Source of the DNA: Rallus limicola
Taxonomy: Eukaryota; Chordata; Aves; Gruiformes; Rallidae
Assembly (NCBI GenBank): GCA_022605955.1
Contig: JAKCOZ010000032.1
Span: 124,001-188,000 of the forward strand
DNA length: 64,000 nt
Direction: 5' to 3'
Both the position numbers and the translations under genes were made by a program. Shown here piece by piece: positions 8,362-22,082 of the stretch. Below the pieces are notes generated by a model. That model worked only from the letters and a program-made list of their open reading frames with translations. It had not been told where the DNA came from and ran no database searches. Within the stretch, counting starts at the first letter, position 1; every line of letters starts with the position of its first letter.

Positions 8362-11300
8362 ATTTTTCCTCATTTTCATCTGCCATGCAAAGTACAATCA
8401 AGCACTGAGCTTGCAATAAACCGGGCTCAGCCATCCAAAGGCACGGATGCCATTTATCATTTTTCCTCTGCCCCTGATCTGGGACATGCAGGGATTCCTC
8501 TCAGCCTTCCCTTTCCTCCAAAAGATGCTAAGCCGAGAATTCAAATCATACTCAAGATTAATTTTTCATAGACAGAGGAGAAAACTATATGCTTCAGATT
8601 GAAACTTAGTGCATAGTCTATCAATCATAAACCATGAACAAATGGGTTCACTGCAGTTTGAAAATTTTTGTTAGCAGTGGAAACTGAGGCTCACTTTAGA
8701 GGTTTTTACTTCAGAATTCAAGGAAAAACTATAGGAGTTTTGTGGTGTATTTTGACAATAAAAAGTTCCATATGTACTAAATAGTGTTCCTAATTTGAAA
8801 ATAGCAATTTATGTGCAGAACAATCTTCAGGTTCTGAAGATTTCCTTAAAGCATTTCATGTACGTTATACCTCAGCAAAGGTCAGCTCTCGCTTTAAGAC
8901 TACTGAGAAGGTTAATTTGACCAGATGAATTCAAACTTCACTCTGAAACTCATTTGACATTTTTAGATGAAAAGTGAGTGATGGTAGTAAGGGGGTGTGT
9001 GTGGAAGTCAGTCTAAGCTGCTTCTGTTCAGTAACAATGGGAAATCAGAAAATTTCCTGTCTCGCAGAAGAGTCAACATTAAGATCCCAAACTTCTCAAT
9101 TATTATTTCCATATGGAAGTTTGATTCTGGAGCTCAACAGCTTAAAAGGAGTTTTTTCACACTTTAGCAATAGCAATTTATATATTTCTGCCATGCCCAT
9201 CATCTCAGCACCTCACAAAATTTAATTTGTGATGTTACATTCCCCACCCTGGTGTAGCTTCAGCAGTCAGTCAGAAACAAGAAGGAAGGACAGAAGTGGA
9301 CACCATGTCTTTCCAAGCTAAGGGTGACACCTGGATCACTGCAGACTAGAGCTGCTGTCCTCCAATGCAGAGAAGAGGGCTCAGACTGTGGGCAGCAGTC
9401 CTTGCTGGCCAATGAAGAGCAGAGAGACAAGGCTGTACAACTCTAAGGGTTACAATGCAAGTAGAAAATGGGAATGATCTACATTTGAAAGAAGCAAGAG
9501 GCAAATACCCATGCATATACATGCACACACATATGTATAACATAAATATGTACATACACACCCCCATGCATAGATACTTATAAAGGCACTCAACTGAAAC
9601 TTCCAGAGGAATGTGGAATACTTGCTATTTTTACAGGACAAATATGAATGCTCAAGTTGCTGTCTTCACCCAGTTGCACAATCCACTTTGGTGGCACCAA
9701 GCAGTTTTTAAGCAGGCACACTGCCACTCCAGCAGATGGGTAAGAGAGCAGCCAACCAGACTGTCCCTGAAGTTGGAGACTCCCTCACCAGCTCCCCATC
9801 CCAAAACGCTTGAGCTGCACCCACTGCTCCTCTACTGTGGCTAGTGGGGATGTGTCACTGCCTGAATTCAGAGCATGGATTAATTTTTAAAAATCCCCAG
9901 TCAGCAGAATAATACTAGAATACTTCCTATTCGAGGAATAAATTCAGATTTTCTGGGAGAGCAAAACAGGAGAAGAAGCAGTGCTACACTCAATCTTCCT
10001 TAGGAGAGCAGCAGGGATTTTAGCCTTGGGAAAGGGACACAGCATGGGACCAAGACAAGCTCTGCTTCCCCCGCCACCCTCAGGACTCAGCAGAGATATC
10101 CCAAAGCTTCTGGGATCTCACCCAGGATTGGGAACCTCCAGAGCAGCAGAGCAAGAGCAGTAGTGTGCTATCCCTACAGGGGCGACAGGACCATGGCTCT
10201 GCTAGCACAATGTCTATCCACGTACCTCTGCTCACAGACATTTATCCGCAGAAGGCGCCTGGAGATTTCACAGCCTTACTAGGAGATGGACAGAGTTTAT
10301 GTGAAGTTCTGCTTCATGTAAAAACAAGATACGAATCATGTCTTTAATTTCATTATCACTCTAATTCTTCCCAAATAGCCGAAAGCAGTGCCATAGCCAC
10401 AGGTGCAGGGACTGAACTTCTAGAGATCACTCAACTGCAACAGGGGTGGTTTTTTTGTCTTTCTGATAATGCTGTATCAAAGCACAATAGTTAAAGGATC
10501 TGTAAGAAATTACTCCTTGCTCAGAAATTAATTTTGGTTTCCCACTGCTTTCACTTCTATTTATGGCATATTTTTCTTCTGGATAAGTCCCCGCCTGCAA
10601 GGGAGTAACAGAGCCATGGGTAAGCTGTTTGAGCTGAAAACTAGCTGTATTTTGCAAAGCACTGATGTATATAACTTTGGAAGTGTTTACCTGAAGAAAA
10701 CTGAGAAGAAAATAGTCAGAACAGTGCATGTGCTCTACAAATAATTTAATTAGTGTTAACACTCAAAAGCCTTTTCAAACTACAGCCATTTAACACTTTT
10801 TTACTGTCAAAGATGCATGTGCTGCAAAACATTCACATGTGTATACATGCACGTACATTCAAATATGTATAAAAACACACATACATCCATTTGTAGCCTT
10901 GTATTAGTATGCTAATATATTTGGAAACATGATTTGGACCTGGATATGTGATAATTTACCCATAAGTGGGCTAGCTGGACAAGAGCAGCTAACAATTTTC
11001 CTTCAATCATGGCTGTAATTAAGTAGAAACAAAACTGAAGTGGCTGAAAGTTCATGCTGGAAGACTGACATGATGTCAGGTTTCATAAGTAATAAGATGT
11101 GGGAAATGTCAAATTATTGCTGAGGGAGAAAATGTCAAGGATGCACTCAAAATTAGACTTCGTGTGTAAGAGTCCCAGTGAACAAGAGGATGCAGAAGGT
11201 AGATTATGACCAAGGTCCAGATGCTGGCTTTCAGGACAGAGTGATGTCTCAGACTCAGGTGCACAGATCTGTTTCATTTTCTCACTGACAGTTAGAAAAT

Positions 11301-14300
11301 ACTTCAATTCTGTGTCTTTTCCTAGCTATTTCCACAAAGAACTCAGCTTCTTTATCAGGGTTAAACCTAGAGAGGATATACACTTTCCTCGAAAAACTTC
11401 CTTCAGCTTTTCAGCTGTTTGATTTGGCCTGGATGTGCACAGCTCTAAGGGAGCCTGTGGAGCTACACCCTTTTTAGTCCACCTGAGGATCTGCCCTACT
11501 TTTGTGTTGGTTGGTTGGTGGTTTTGGTTTGGCTTTTCTTTTAAACCTTCCAGAAGAACTTTTGAATATGAAAGCACATCATTTACTAAACTAACGCATT
11601 CTGAGATTGCATGTCATGCTAAGAAACACTTAATGGCTCACAGGACTGGTGTGCCCCAGTTTAGGGAAGACTTCAGTAAGGTAGGGCATGCTGCAGTCAA
11701 CCCCCTCAATCCTCTGTGATCAAAGTACTTGCAAGCGAGTAGGCAGCTTTTATCAGTAAATGCTTGGTTTTAAATCATAACAGCTATTCGGTTTTCCTTG
11801 TCCTTGTTTGTAAATTGCCTACTTTTTTCTCCCCAAAATGTTCCAGACATCTACCAAGGGAAAAACTCTAAAACTTTATGGTGCATCTGAGTGGATGATT
11901 AATCAATCTTTGAACTTACAGCTTGAGAGCTGCACAGCCACACAAGGTAGCTCTTAGGAAGCATTAAAAATATGTAGCTGCCCATCATTTCTTCCCCCGC
12001 CGCTAGTCCCTGTTAGAACTTCTGCTACCATATTGCTAGTAAATTCTTTACATAAAATAATGCTTTTTTTTTTTTTAAATGTTTTAGAGCAACATCATTT
12101 CCTGAACCATCTTTAAAAACTGCCATGAACACTTGGCTTCAAAACCGGATTTTCCACCTTTTTTTCAAACCTGTATTTAGTCAAATTTCTGAAGTGGAAG
12201 CCAAGGTTTTTGGACAGAAGGCTAATATCAGTAAACAGAGAACCAGGAGTTCCCTAAGCTGCAGAGGGACCCTCACTAAATATTTTACCCTGCCTTGCCA
12301 AGTATGCATTACATTTGAGTAACTGTAACTGCACGCCTTCTCTGTCCTCAGGGTAAAAGAGAAGGATGGACCTCAGTGAAGTCCCTAGAATCCTGCAACA
12401 GGTGACATTTGGGTGTTTTACACCCAGAAAGCTCTGTGCATAGACTATATGTACCCTGAATGTCAAGATCTGCAACTTGTCTTTTCTAAAATTACACTCA
12501 ACATTTTGATTTCATAGCGTTTATTCTTCTTAAGACTAGATGTATTAGCATTGCACCTGAACAAAACTGGTGACGCTGGTCATAGATAACACCAACTCCT
12601 CTTTGAATGCAGTTTGGGTAATTTGGAACTATATTTTGGGAGGCTTTATAATAAAGGTTTAGAAGAAGGGCTATATAATGAAGAGGAAGGTGCTTCTTAA
12701 GTATTTTGTTGTGAGTCAGATGAGTGTTACAGCAGAATCTTCAATGTCCTTAGAGAAAAAAACTCAGAATGCCTGTGTAATCCCAGAATATCTCATTTTA
12801 GACAAGATGAACATCAGTTGGGCATTAGATATGAACGTGTCTGCCCTGAAATGGCTAGCATTTTCACTTCAAATACCTGTTTTTATTAGGGTTTCAATAT
12901 TCTATAATAATTTTCTTAATGCAGATTTTAGTATTTCAAACTTCAGTGCAGCCTCATCTATTTTTCATTTCAGATAGAACAGTTTATAACTACATCATCA
13001 TCTTCTTCCATACCAAATATAATTTGAAAAAGATATTTATCAGTAGTTAAAAATATTATTTAATTTTTTTACATCAACTCAAGATTGAATTATCTATATT
13101 AATGTAAATTTTCCAGGAGAAAGCAAGGTGTATTGGTGTGATACTCAGTAGGAGATAATTTGGGTTTTATTAGAAGAATGCCCAGCTAAGAGAGGGTCAC
13201 TTTTACTTTTGAATTTATTTTAGTATTTAATTGACTTTTCAAAGACACGGAAAGGGAAAAATTCCAAATGGTAACGTGGTTATATATTTCAATTAAGTTT
13301 ATTCCTAGCATAAAAAAAAGGAAATTCAAAGTGAGAATTCCCAAAGAAAAGTAATTTTATGCCAAATCCCTGGGTGAAGCCTCTTTTATGAGAGAAGTAA
13401 TTCAGCTGTTGCTTACCTTTAGTGCTGGCTAAAATCTCACCACACTTAGCATCAAATACATGTTTGTTAAACACTTTCTTGCATTAAAACGGGTCAAATG
13501 TGCTGCTGAACTGGTCCTTAAAGCTCTGACTAGCTCCTTATGAGCCCCCACTGAAGGAAGTTGCGTGCTGCTCTATGAAATCATCAGTAAGCATGTGCAC
13601 AGAGGAAAGTGTGACGACAGAGGGCAGCAAGGAGCAGAGGGACTCTTGCCACTTTAGGAGACAGCTAAACAGTCACACCATAAACCTGCAGGTTTTACCA
13701 AGAGTAAAATACAGAGTTACTGCCACCACACCACACCCACAACTCCCTCGCGCAGCTTCTGTGTGTCTGATGGAAATAGCAGGGCAAGACAGGCATTGCT
13801 GCTGGTGCTGCATGGATAATGTGCCTTCAATTGTTTCCGACCTTTTTTCAGGCCTTTAGGTAAACAGCTGAGTGAGTATTGGTTTTGGCCAACATTGTGA
13901 AAGCCTAGGCTTTCAACCTGCCTTCCAGTCAGATGATTTTTGAGTAAATCAGACTAACAAATTCACCTAACTTCAGTCTTCAACTTACATCATAAGCAAA
14001 ACACTTCATCACCTGAAACACACATTGCATACACACAAAACCTGAAGGAAATTCAGGTTCATCAGAAGAAGTCATGATATGAGGGATGCTTAACCAGACA
14101 TCTGTTTGCCACAAGTTAAAGAGCACACCAGTTAAACATACACGTATAACTTGACTCCAAACATCTTTTTATCCTTATTTATAAACTGGATGCTTGCATC
14201 TTATTTATAACATTTGAGTTATTAATCTTCTATTGTCTCTTTATCTTAGCATAGCCAGTTCTTTGCCACTCTGGAATATATAACTGATCTGTGCAAGCTT

Positions 14301-17300
14301 TTTTCCTTTCCCGAGAATTATTGACTTCATTTATCCCTATCATGTCCACCACCATTCATGAGGTCTGACATGAAGAGATTGTGGCAACTAAAGATAGAGC
14401 AGGAAAGCAAAAAGAAAGGAAGAAATAAATCTGCTTTTCACTGTACTTTCCCTTAGAAATATCTGGTGTTTACCTTACAGTGAAAACTCTAAGTAGTAGC
14501 TGGCATGCCACCTTCTGCTGTCAGTTGCATTTTGCTGCTTATCATTGGATAGTCAGGAACTGCCACTGTTTTCTCCTTAGGTTCCTGTGGCTTTAACAGG
14601 CCTAATCCACATTAAGATGATGAGACACTAAACCAAGGAGATACACTGAAAGGCAATGAGCAGCTTTGACTATTTGACCTTCTTACCATCTTGCAGACCA
14701 CTGAGCACTTTTTCCTTGTCTCATTACAGATTCTTTCTTGGTAAATCTGCCCTTAACTCTCCATGTTTCATATGATCGTAGTGCTACAGATTTTTAAAGA
14801 AATCTCAAGATCTTACTATTTACTTATGAAGTGGTTTACATGTCAAGGACACAAACCAAACTGCTGGGGAGGGCACCACTCAACGTCTGCTCAATCCTGT
14901 TGAGAAGATGCAGGAATGATACAGGTTGTGAATAGGGCTTTACTGGAGTACCTAGTAGGGATTAATTTCACCAGAAAAAGATTACAGCAGCTGTTAGCGT
15001 TGCTTTCCAACAACAATTCTTTTTGCTGTGAGATTTGAAGATGTTATTTCTCCCCTCACTTGGATGAAAATGCTCAGGAATGGCTTCCTTGGGCTGTACA
15101 CCAGCCCTTGCATACCTAAACCAGGGCTAATCTCACCTGTCAAAAAATTAAATGTCTGGCCTAAGGTCACATTTCCCAAGGGCATGAGACTCGCTTGTTT
15201 TAGGTACAGAGCTATCACTCACCACCCTCCTTATGCCACTGATCAGACCAATACAGTGGAACAGGGTGACACTTGCTCTTGTTTTGGGTGAGGTCACTTA
15301 GGACTTTCATACAGCTGAAGGTGGAAACGCCCCTCCCCTCTGCTGATCACTGCTGGCACATGCATAATCTGGCAATGGCATACAGCATCAGCATTTTAGG
15401 GACTTAGCTGCAATTTAAGTAACAGATATTTAACATCAGCAAATATGGACAATCACGGTAGCAACCCTGCTTACAGTAGAGGTGGTCGGTGCACAGTGCC
15501 TCCATGGAAAACAGAGCATACAGCTCCAGCAACTCCTTGGACAACTTGGATCCTGCTTTTACTGCTAGAGGCTGGGGTTATTCTCTGATCCTTCCATTGT
15601 CCTTTTGCAGGCCAGCACACTTTTCTGGGCTCTCTTTGGAAATTTATTATCAAAGATTTCTATCCTCCATCCCCCACCCTCTCCCCCTTTCTTTCCCCTC
15701 TCTTCTAAATGTTCCAGTCACTGAGAGCTGAGTACAGAACATGAGCTGCTGCGTCGCTGATCAAAGCAAGCCAAAATACCTTAGATCAGAATTTGATGCA
15801 TAGGTGTAGGTAGGTAAAATATGGAGTGGTGTCACCAGCTTAAAAGGAATGATAATTAGAGTGCGTTTGAACTTCCAGGTGGCAATGATATGTGTTTACT
15901 TATTTATTTTCAGTATGGCACTTTTGTCTAACAAGAAGAGAGATTTACAAGGCCCAATATCTGGAGAGAGAAGTGGGGTTGTCAAGGTAAGAAAAAGGAA
16001 AAGAAGGGACCTTTTGATAATAGTGTATCTAAAGGAGCCATTCTAATTTCAACTTTTCACTGTATTTTATCAATATTACAGAAATAGCACTCATGGAGAT
16101 ATAAAGCCCTGAAATTATAAATCCATCTTTATGGCGTGTTGTTGTCTAAGATTCACTCAGGCTTTTCCCAAGACATTGTATTAATCTCCAGTGTCCCTGA
16201 TTGATGTTCATCTTTGAAGTCCATCTCTTCTCAAACAGCTTCCCAGTAATTGTATCCTTCTGATTTGCTACAGATTCTTCCATGCCAGCTGCTCCTGCTC
16301 AAAACCTTCCTGGATCTATTACAGGGAGATGGAATTGTTGTGCATGCTAATTTTGCATTATTGTCAACAACAAATCCATCATAAACTGAGCTGGTAGAAT
16401 ATTATTCAGAAAATATGTTCCTTGATTAATTTAGCTATTTTGCATTTCCCTAACACAGGTTGTCTTCTGCTGTGCTTAAAAAAAGAGCTCTTTAATAGGT
16501 CCAAGAGTAGACCAAACTTTAGCATGTTCATATCCATCAGACTTCAACACAGTCAAATTATTTTGGACTCACTTGAATATAATTTGCTTCTCAGCAAACA
16601 TTTATTAAACAGACTACTTGGATGCAGCAGGGAAATTCAGAAAGTAGTAACATGTTTGGGAAAACATTTTGCTGCTGATCAATTAGGTCCTATATCACAA
16701 ATGGATAATGCAGAAAAAGAACCACCTGAGACGTACGAGAGATTTCCTTCTGTTCTCTTGTGAGCCTTAAGCGATATTCTATGCCCTAGTGTATCAACGT
16801 GACTCTCCACATTGATATTTACGGATATCAATTGTCTACTAGGAGTGAAACATGAACATTCCCAAACCAAAATTTCCTACAATTTTCTCCCTCTATGCTA
16901 AAACTACTTCCTCTCATGATGCTTAATTGTAACACAGATAAAGTCTCATGCAGACAGAACTCTTTCTTTCTAGGTTATGTATACTGGTCCACAGTTTCTT
17001 AACCTTCAAGTACCTTAAGCTTCAGTGAAGCTGCAGTTTACAACAGTATCTTAACTGGAAAGAGCAGCATTTCCAGAGAGACAGTGCTAAAAGGAATATT
17101 TTCATTTGTTACCAGAAAACGAGTTTTCATCCAGAAATAATTCAGTTTGGTTTGCCACCTTTCTGCTCAGCTTTCCTCCCTGTACACCACAGATCCAGTC
17201 ACATGAAAAAAAAAATTGATTCAGATATATTGATTTTCCTTCTGATGGCTGTCTGTCATCAGAGAGGTGTGGGAATCTCCTACAGAGGCAAATGATTGAG

Positions 17301-17688
17301 TTTGCTGACAACTTCATGCTGTAAGTTTTATTTTTTGCCCTTTTCTTTCTTTTAACGGGCTGTGCCAGCTTATCCAGAAGGTGAGCAGAAAAGCTAGTGA
17401 AATGTAAAATAGGAAGGTAATTAATTTGGCCCCTGACCAGGCACATAACCTTTCCTGTCTCTGTATTAGTTTGTGTTACTCTACCCACTTGTGCCTTCCA
17501 GTCCCAGCAATCCTCTGGAAGCTGAGCAGACCACTAGTATAAAGGAGCTACTGTCCAGCATGAGGAAGACAATGAAACCTGTCCTGATGGGAGGAAGGAT
17601 TTATTAACAGTGCTGGGCTGTATTTCTACCTGCAATCCTTCTGAAACAGGTAGAAAGGAAATTATACATTCAACACACATCTAACTGA
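8362..17688. other. AT-rich DNA, no gene or recognisable transposon
   Basis: Over 9 kb in which I recognise no exon, RNA gene or repeat family. Minor low-complexity pieces are alternating purine-pyrimidine tracts (about 9510-9571 and 10829-10885, built on ACATATGT and ACACACAT), T13 at 12064-12076, and a pyrimidine-rich stretch near 15655-15710. Open frames reach only 113 codons, or 128 for one at 17102-17488 (minus), and none has a domain I know. Old transposons too decayed to see by eye may well be present. Confidence 0.6.
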
Positions 17689-18190
17689 GGGACACAAGAA
17701 GGACATAGAACTCCTTGAAAGAGTCCAGCACAGGGCCACCAAGGTGATGGAGGGGGTGGAACACCTTCCTTATGAAGAGAGGCTGAGGGAGCTGGGCCTC
17801 TTTAGCCTGGGGAAAAGGAGACTGAGGGGTGACCTTCTAATGTTTCTAAATATGCAAAGGGCAAAAGCCAGGAGGATGGAGCCAGGCTCTTCTCAGTGAT
17901 GGCAGCGATAGGACAAGGGGCAATGGGTGCGAGCTGGAGCAGAGGAGGTTCCATGTGAATGTCAGGAGAATCTTTTTCACTGTGAGGGTGACAGAGCCCT
18001 GGGACAGGCTGCCCAGAGAGGTTGTGGAGTCCCCTTCTCTGGAGGCATCCAAACCCACCTGAATGCATTCCTGTGTGATTTAGTCTGGGTCATCCTGCTC
18101 TGGCAGGGGGTTGAACCTGATGAGCTTTTGAGGTCTCTTTCAACTCCTGCTGGAAGGGACCTCACAATGTTCTGTGATTGTGATTCTGTA
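17689..18190 (+). mobile_element. CR1 LINE 3' fragment, sense, with ORF2 C-terminal relic
   Basis: About 500 bp of CR1 in sense orientation. From 17696 the frame reads [11 protein letters not shown], then [18 protein letters not shown] and RELGLFSL, then KRRLRGDL. This is the conserved C-terminal end of the CR1 ORF2 (endonuclease/reverse transcriptase) protein, after which the frame decays. The 3' untranslated part follows (GGGACAGGCTGCCCAGAGAG, then CTCTGGCAGGGGGTTGAACC). It ends in the octamer-like tail TTCTGTGATTGTGATTCTGT. The copy is 5'-truncated and inactive. Open frames on both strands between 17802 and 18202 are by-products of this repeat. It shares its 3' end type with the short copy at 39822-39972. 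Confidence 0.93.
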
Positions 18191-20907
18191 ACATATTGCT
18201 AGGAGATCTTCAAAAAGCTTTGCTGGTCAAATGAAACTGATCTCTGAGCCTTTCAACTCAGGGTTTTACAGCACAGTCAGCATTTTCTCCTTTGTTCCCT
18301 TGATTGAGCAGTCGTAGATTTAAAACAGAGATTTAGCCAGATGGCCTAGAAGAAACACAAAACATGATGCAGGTGTCCAGTGCAGAGCTATACAGTCCAT
18401 TGCAAACCATGCAATGGCAAAAGGGCAATAGGACAAAAACTTCCAGGGTCCCATCCCATGTAAGCTCCAGGATTATGGGAGAAAGCAGCGATCACTGGCA
18501 ATGATCAGGCAGATAAAACCCTACCCACACGAACAGCATCCTGACAACCACTGAGATACTGGTGGTCTGCACTGCTTCCCTTGCCACGGACAGTACATGG
18601 TAACACCCAGTGAAACATTGATGTGAATTAACGGCAGCACCAAACGGATTGATCTAATCCTGCTCTTAATCAGATGTGACTTGAGGTGGAGCAAATTTGT
18701 GGTACAGACGCTAAGAGTTGGCCCAGAGGGTTTAAAGTGATAATTCCACATCCCAGCAGTGTGCAGAAAGCCAAGATCCGAAATAGATGCTAACAATAAA
18801 ACAGCAATTTCTTTTTGCCTTAGCAGAAATTAATCTAATTTCAAGTGCCTGTAGTTGTAGTCTCTGCCAAAGACTGACAGATTAGAATGGATTGGAACCA
18901 GCCAGGAACATTCTTTGTAATTCATAACAGGGGAGACACAGTGATCTGGATTTAAAAATAAAAATCAATCTGAACCCTTGCTTGGAAATGAAAGGGAAAC
19001 TGTTCTGAGTGATGAATCAAATAGCAGTTTTTAACTTCTGGTTTTTGAGATTGAAATTTAATATTCCCACTCAAGTCACACATGAAAACGAGTGCAGGGG
19101 CTCTAAACACTAAGTGTCCTTCTAACTAGAGGTGTGATTCATGGAAGGGAAGCCCAGGACTGCAGAAACATCTTTGATGTTTCCTGGCAGCATCAAAGTG
19201 TCTTCCTGTGGACGTCTGGGGAGATGGGAATGAGAAGTTCAAGTTAGTGTGATCCCAGACAGACAGCGTATCTTGCAGGCACAGCCACAATACTGGTCTC
19301 CACTAATGAACTGATATAAATGTTTGTTCTTATTTATTTTTTAAATCTACATCTAGTTCTGTGTTAGTGGTGCTTAGGTGGGTTAGTTTTCTTTTTATCT
19401 GTCTGTCATGCTGAAGAGCACTCAGTCCCTCAAACTAAGAGAAAAAGTTATTGGAGACTCTCCTTCTCCCACTTAGATTGATCGAGAAAGCTAACTTTTG
19501 CTTTTTTACTGCTCTCTATTTGTCTTGATGAAAGCTGTCACATGTTACAGGTTCACTGTGTGACTTACTGCGCCTGCCCTTTCCCTGCCACATTGCTCCG
19601 AAACCCACCCCTTGCCTCTTTCTGTTCCTGGAAGTGATGAGATGCCAAGCACATGAAGTACATACAGATCACTGGCAGTTTCCTAGAGAAACAAAAATCA
19701 GAGCATGACCCAGTGCTTTAACACTTGAATGCCTTTCTGCATCCAACATGTGGAAACACGTGACAGGTGGGAGAAGCTCCTGCCCACTGGAGCAATGCTT
19801 CTGGTCGGGTTGGCCAGCCCAGAACCTACAAGCAGATGAGGATTGATCAGCATCTTCAAGTACAGACTCTGTTTTGGTGTCACACTTGCTTCGTCAGAGC
19901 GCCTCGCCAAGGTGGGATTGGAATGAGGGTTTAGAACAGTTTGGCTGTGCAGTGGCTGGCCTAGAAAGCTGATACAACCTTGTTTCCAGTAGCAAGTGGA
20001 TTCTCACTTAGGCCCACGAGTTTGGAGAGTAAAGGTGCAATTACTTTCCTGTGGTGGTGGTGGACTATAACCATGCTGTCGTGTGTTAAGTGTCATACCT
20101 TCCTTTGGACAGAGTAAAAACAACTCTGAAAAAGGAAAGCCTGTATTTTAGAAGATATATCAGGATCTCATTAAAAAAAACCCCACTGTTGTTTAAAATG
20201 GACCAAATTGATTTCTGAAGACCTTTGTAGAGGATGAACGTGATCTGGTGAGTTCCCCTGAGGAACAAGTACAGTCAAAAAAGGTTTTGCCCTGGGAAGG
20301 TGACAAGAAGGATGGGTCCTTGCTGTCAGAGTTGAAAGCTGTGAGATGGGAGCCAGAAACAGAACTGGTACACTGAACCATGCAAGGGCCATAGGTTGCC
20401 TGCAAATGCCAGAAACCATGAATCAGGTTTTGCTGCTCACAAAGTTGTTCACTCTACTGGTATGAAGAAAAAATGGTTTTAACAGTGAAGAAATTTATAT
20501 TCTCCTCATTGAGCTAATTAGCCACAATGCTTCTTCCACATCCTCTGTTCTCCATGGAAGTTTCCTGCCTGAGGACTGTGATATCTGACACGGTTTATGG
20601 ATTAACATAGAGAGCAACAGGCACTAAGCTGTGCCTTCAATCAATTCGGGATCCTGGGGCTGAAGACTATTTATGCAACAGTTGGAGACTGGGAACACTA
20701 CCTCTTCCCCTCACTGCACAGAAAATTTAAGAGATGTTGACTGCTAAAAAATCTTTGAAGATAAATATTTACCACTGAGCTGTTACCTCTTTTCCAACAT
20801 TACACCAATATTAAAAATATATATATCTGTCAGTGGTTTAGACATACTGCAATCTCTATCTATGTAGCTAGCTAAGATAGTAATCTTGGCAGGGTAAGGA
20901 ACAGTTC
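18191..20907. other. Unassigned DNA between two CR1 copies
   Basis: No exon, RNA gene or known repeat is recognised. Composition is ordinary and AT-rich, with open frames up to 91 codons that match nothing I know. Confidence 0.55.
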
Positions 20908-21222
20908 TCCTATATGAGGAAAGGATAAGTAGATTAAGACTTTTCAATTTCAAGTAGAGATAAGTGAGGAAGACATGATAGAGGTCTATAAAATCAATGG
21001 AGCAATGGAAAAGTGCACAGAGGACAATTATTCATTTTTCTTCTAATGCAAGGATTAAGGGGAATTAAATGAAATGAACAGATGACAGATTTTAGATAGC
21101 AAAAGAAAAAAAAAAAACCTTCACACAAAATGCAATTAAAACTGTGGAGCTCATTACCACAGGATGCTGGAGATGTGAAAAGTTTATGTGAGTTCAAAAA
21201 GTAACTGCAAAAGTGTATAGGA
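20908..21222 (+). mobile_element. Ancient CR1-type LINE fragment, sense
   Basis: Heavily mutated, yet it follows the C-terminal ORF2 end of an old CR1 lineage of the kind common to reptiles and birds. TATATGAGGAAAGGATAAG is followed by GACATGATAGAGGTCTATAA (20972 onward, reading DMIEVYKI), then a C-A-rich stretch, then TTCACACAAAATGCAATTAA, then GTGGAGCTCATTACCACAGG and a GTTCAAAAAGTAACTGC end. Several in-frame stops and an A-rich expansion near 21105-21117 show long decay. The 3' tail is not preserved. It is clearly more diverged than every other CR1 in the window. Confidence 0.82.
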
Positions 21223-22046
21223 AGAAAAAATCCACAGAGATTTCTCTCCACGCAGGCACTATACGTGTGTCAAGATTTAAGCTGCAATTCCCAGGGGGTC
21301 TGAAGAACCCACCTTGGAAATATCACTGTGCCTTAGAAGTCCACTGCTTTCTACTGTAGGAGGTAAGATAACTTGTTTTGATATACTTTCAAGCTGGCCT
21401 AGTGCAATGATCTTATGTCATTATTAATAGATCAGCAGCCATGGAAAGCTGCAGTGCTGAGACAAGGCCATGGACACCTCGCTGTAACCAGAGCCACCGT
21501 GACTATTGTTGCCTGTGGGATTCAAGTTTACACAGAAACACCTATCTCTACTAAATACATGCTTCTAGTGAAGAGCTACAGCAATGCTCTGGTTATCATC
21601 TGGGACATCTCCCAGCTGTAAAGAATGCAAAGAATTGATTTCCCTTTAGCTTTTATAATTCTTCAACAAAGCAATCTGAAGATGGAAACTGTGACTTGAA
21701 TAGTAAAAAAAGGAGGTTGAAAAGGGTATGTGACATTGACTTGGGGGAGATGAAAGAGTGGTTAAGAACCAAAATACTTCCTAAAGAATAGACCCTACCA
21801 GGATTAAAGCTGCTACATATCCCGGTGCAAGTGCACAGGAGACTCCGCTAGCGCTGGGTAATAGGAAAGCTCACAGAGTTGCCATGCAGAAACCTGAAAG
21901 ATATACTATAATGTAGTCGACTTGAGCAGATGTGGCATTTAGAAAGGCAAATACAAGTTCAATGTGATTTGACTTTTCAATAATTTAAACTGGGTTGGAA
22001 AGGGTTATGCCCTTGACCTCAGCTTCCAATGTTCTCAAGTTTTCTT

Positions 22047-22082
22047 GCTTTGACATAAGTTTTGACAAAAGTTTTGACAAAG
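22047..22082 (+). repeat. 12-bp tandem repeat, three units
   Basis: Three consecutive 12-mers: GCTTTGACATAA, GTTTTGACAAAA, GTTTTGACAAAG. Units two and three differ at one base, and unit one is more diverged. It is a small slippage array. The TTGACA core resembles a bacterial -35 box, which means nothing in a vertebrate context. Confidence 0.85.

Noticed and set aside
22047..22082. TTGACA boxes as bacterial promoter elements
   Set aside because: The window is vertebrate. The boxes are parts of a 12-bp slippage array.
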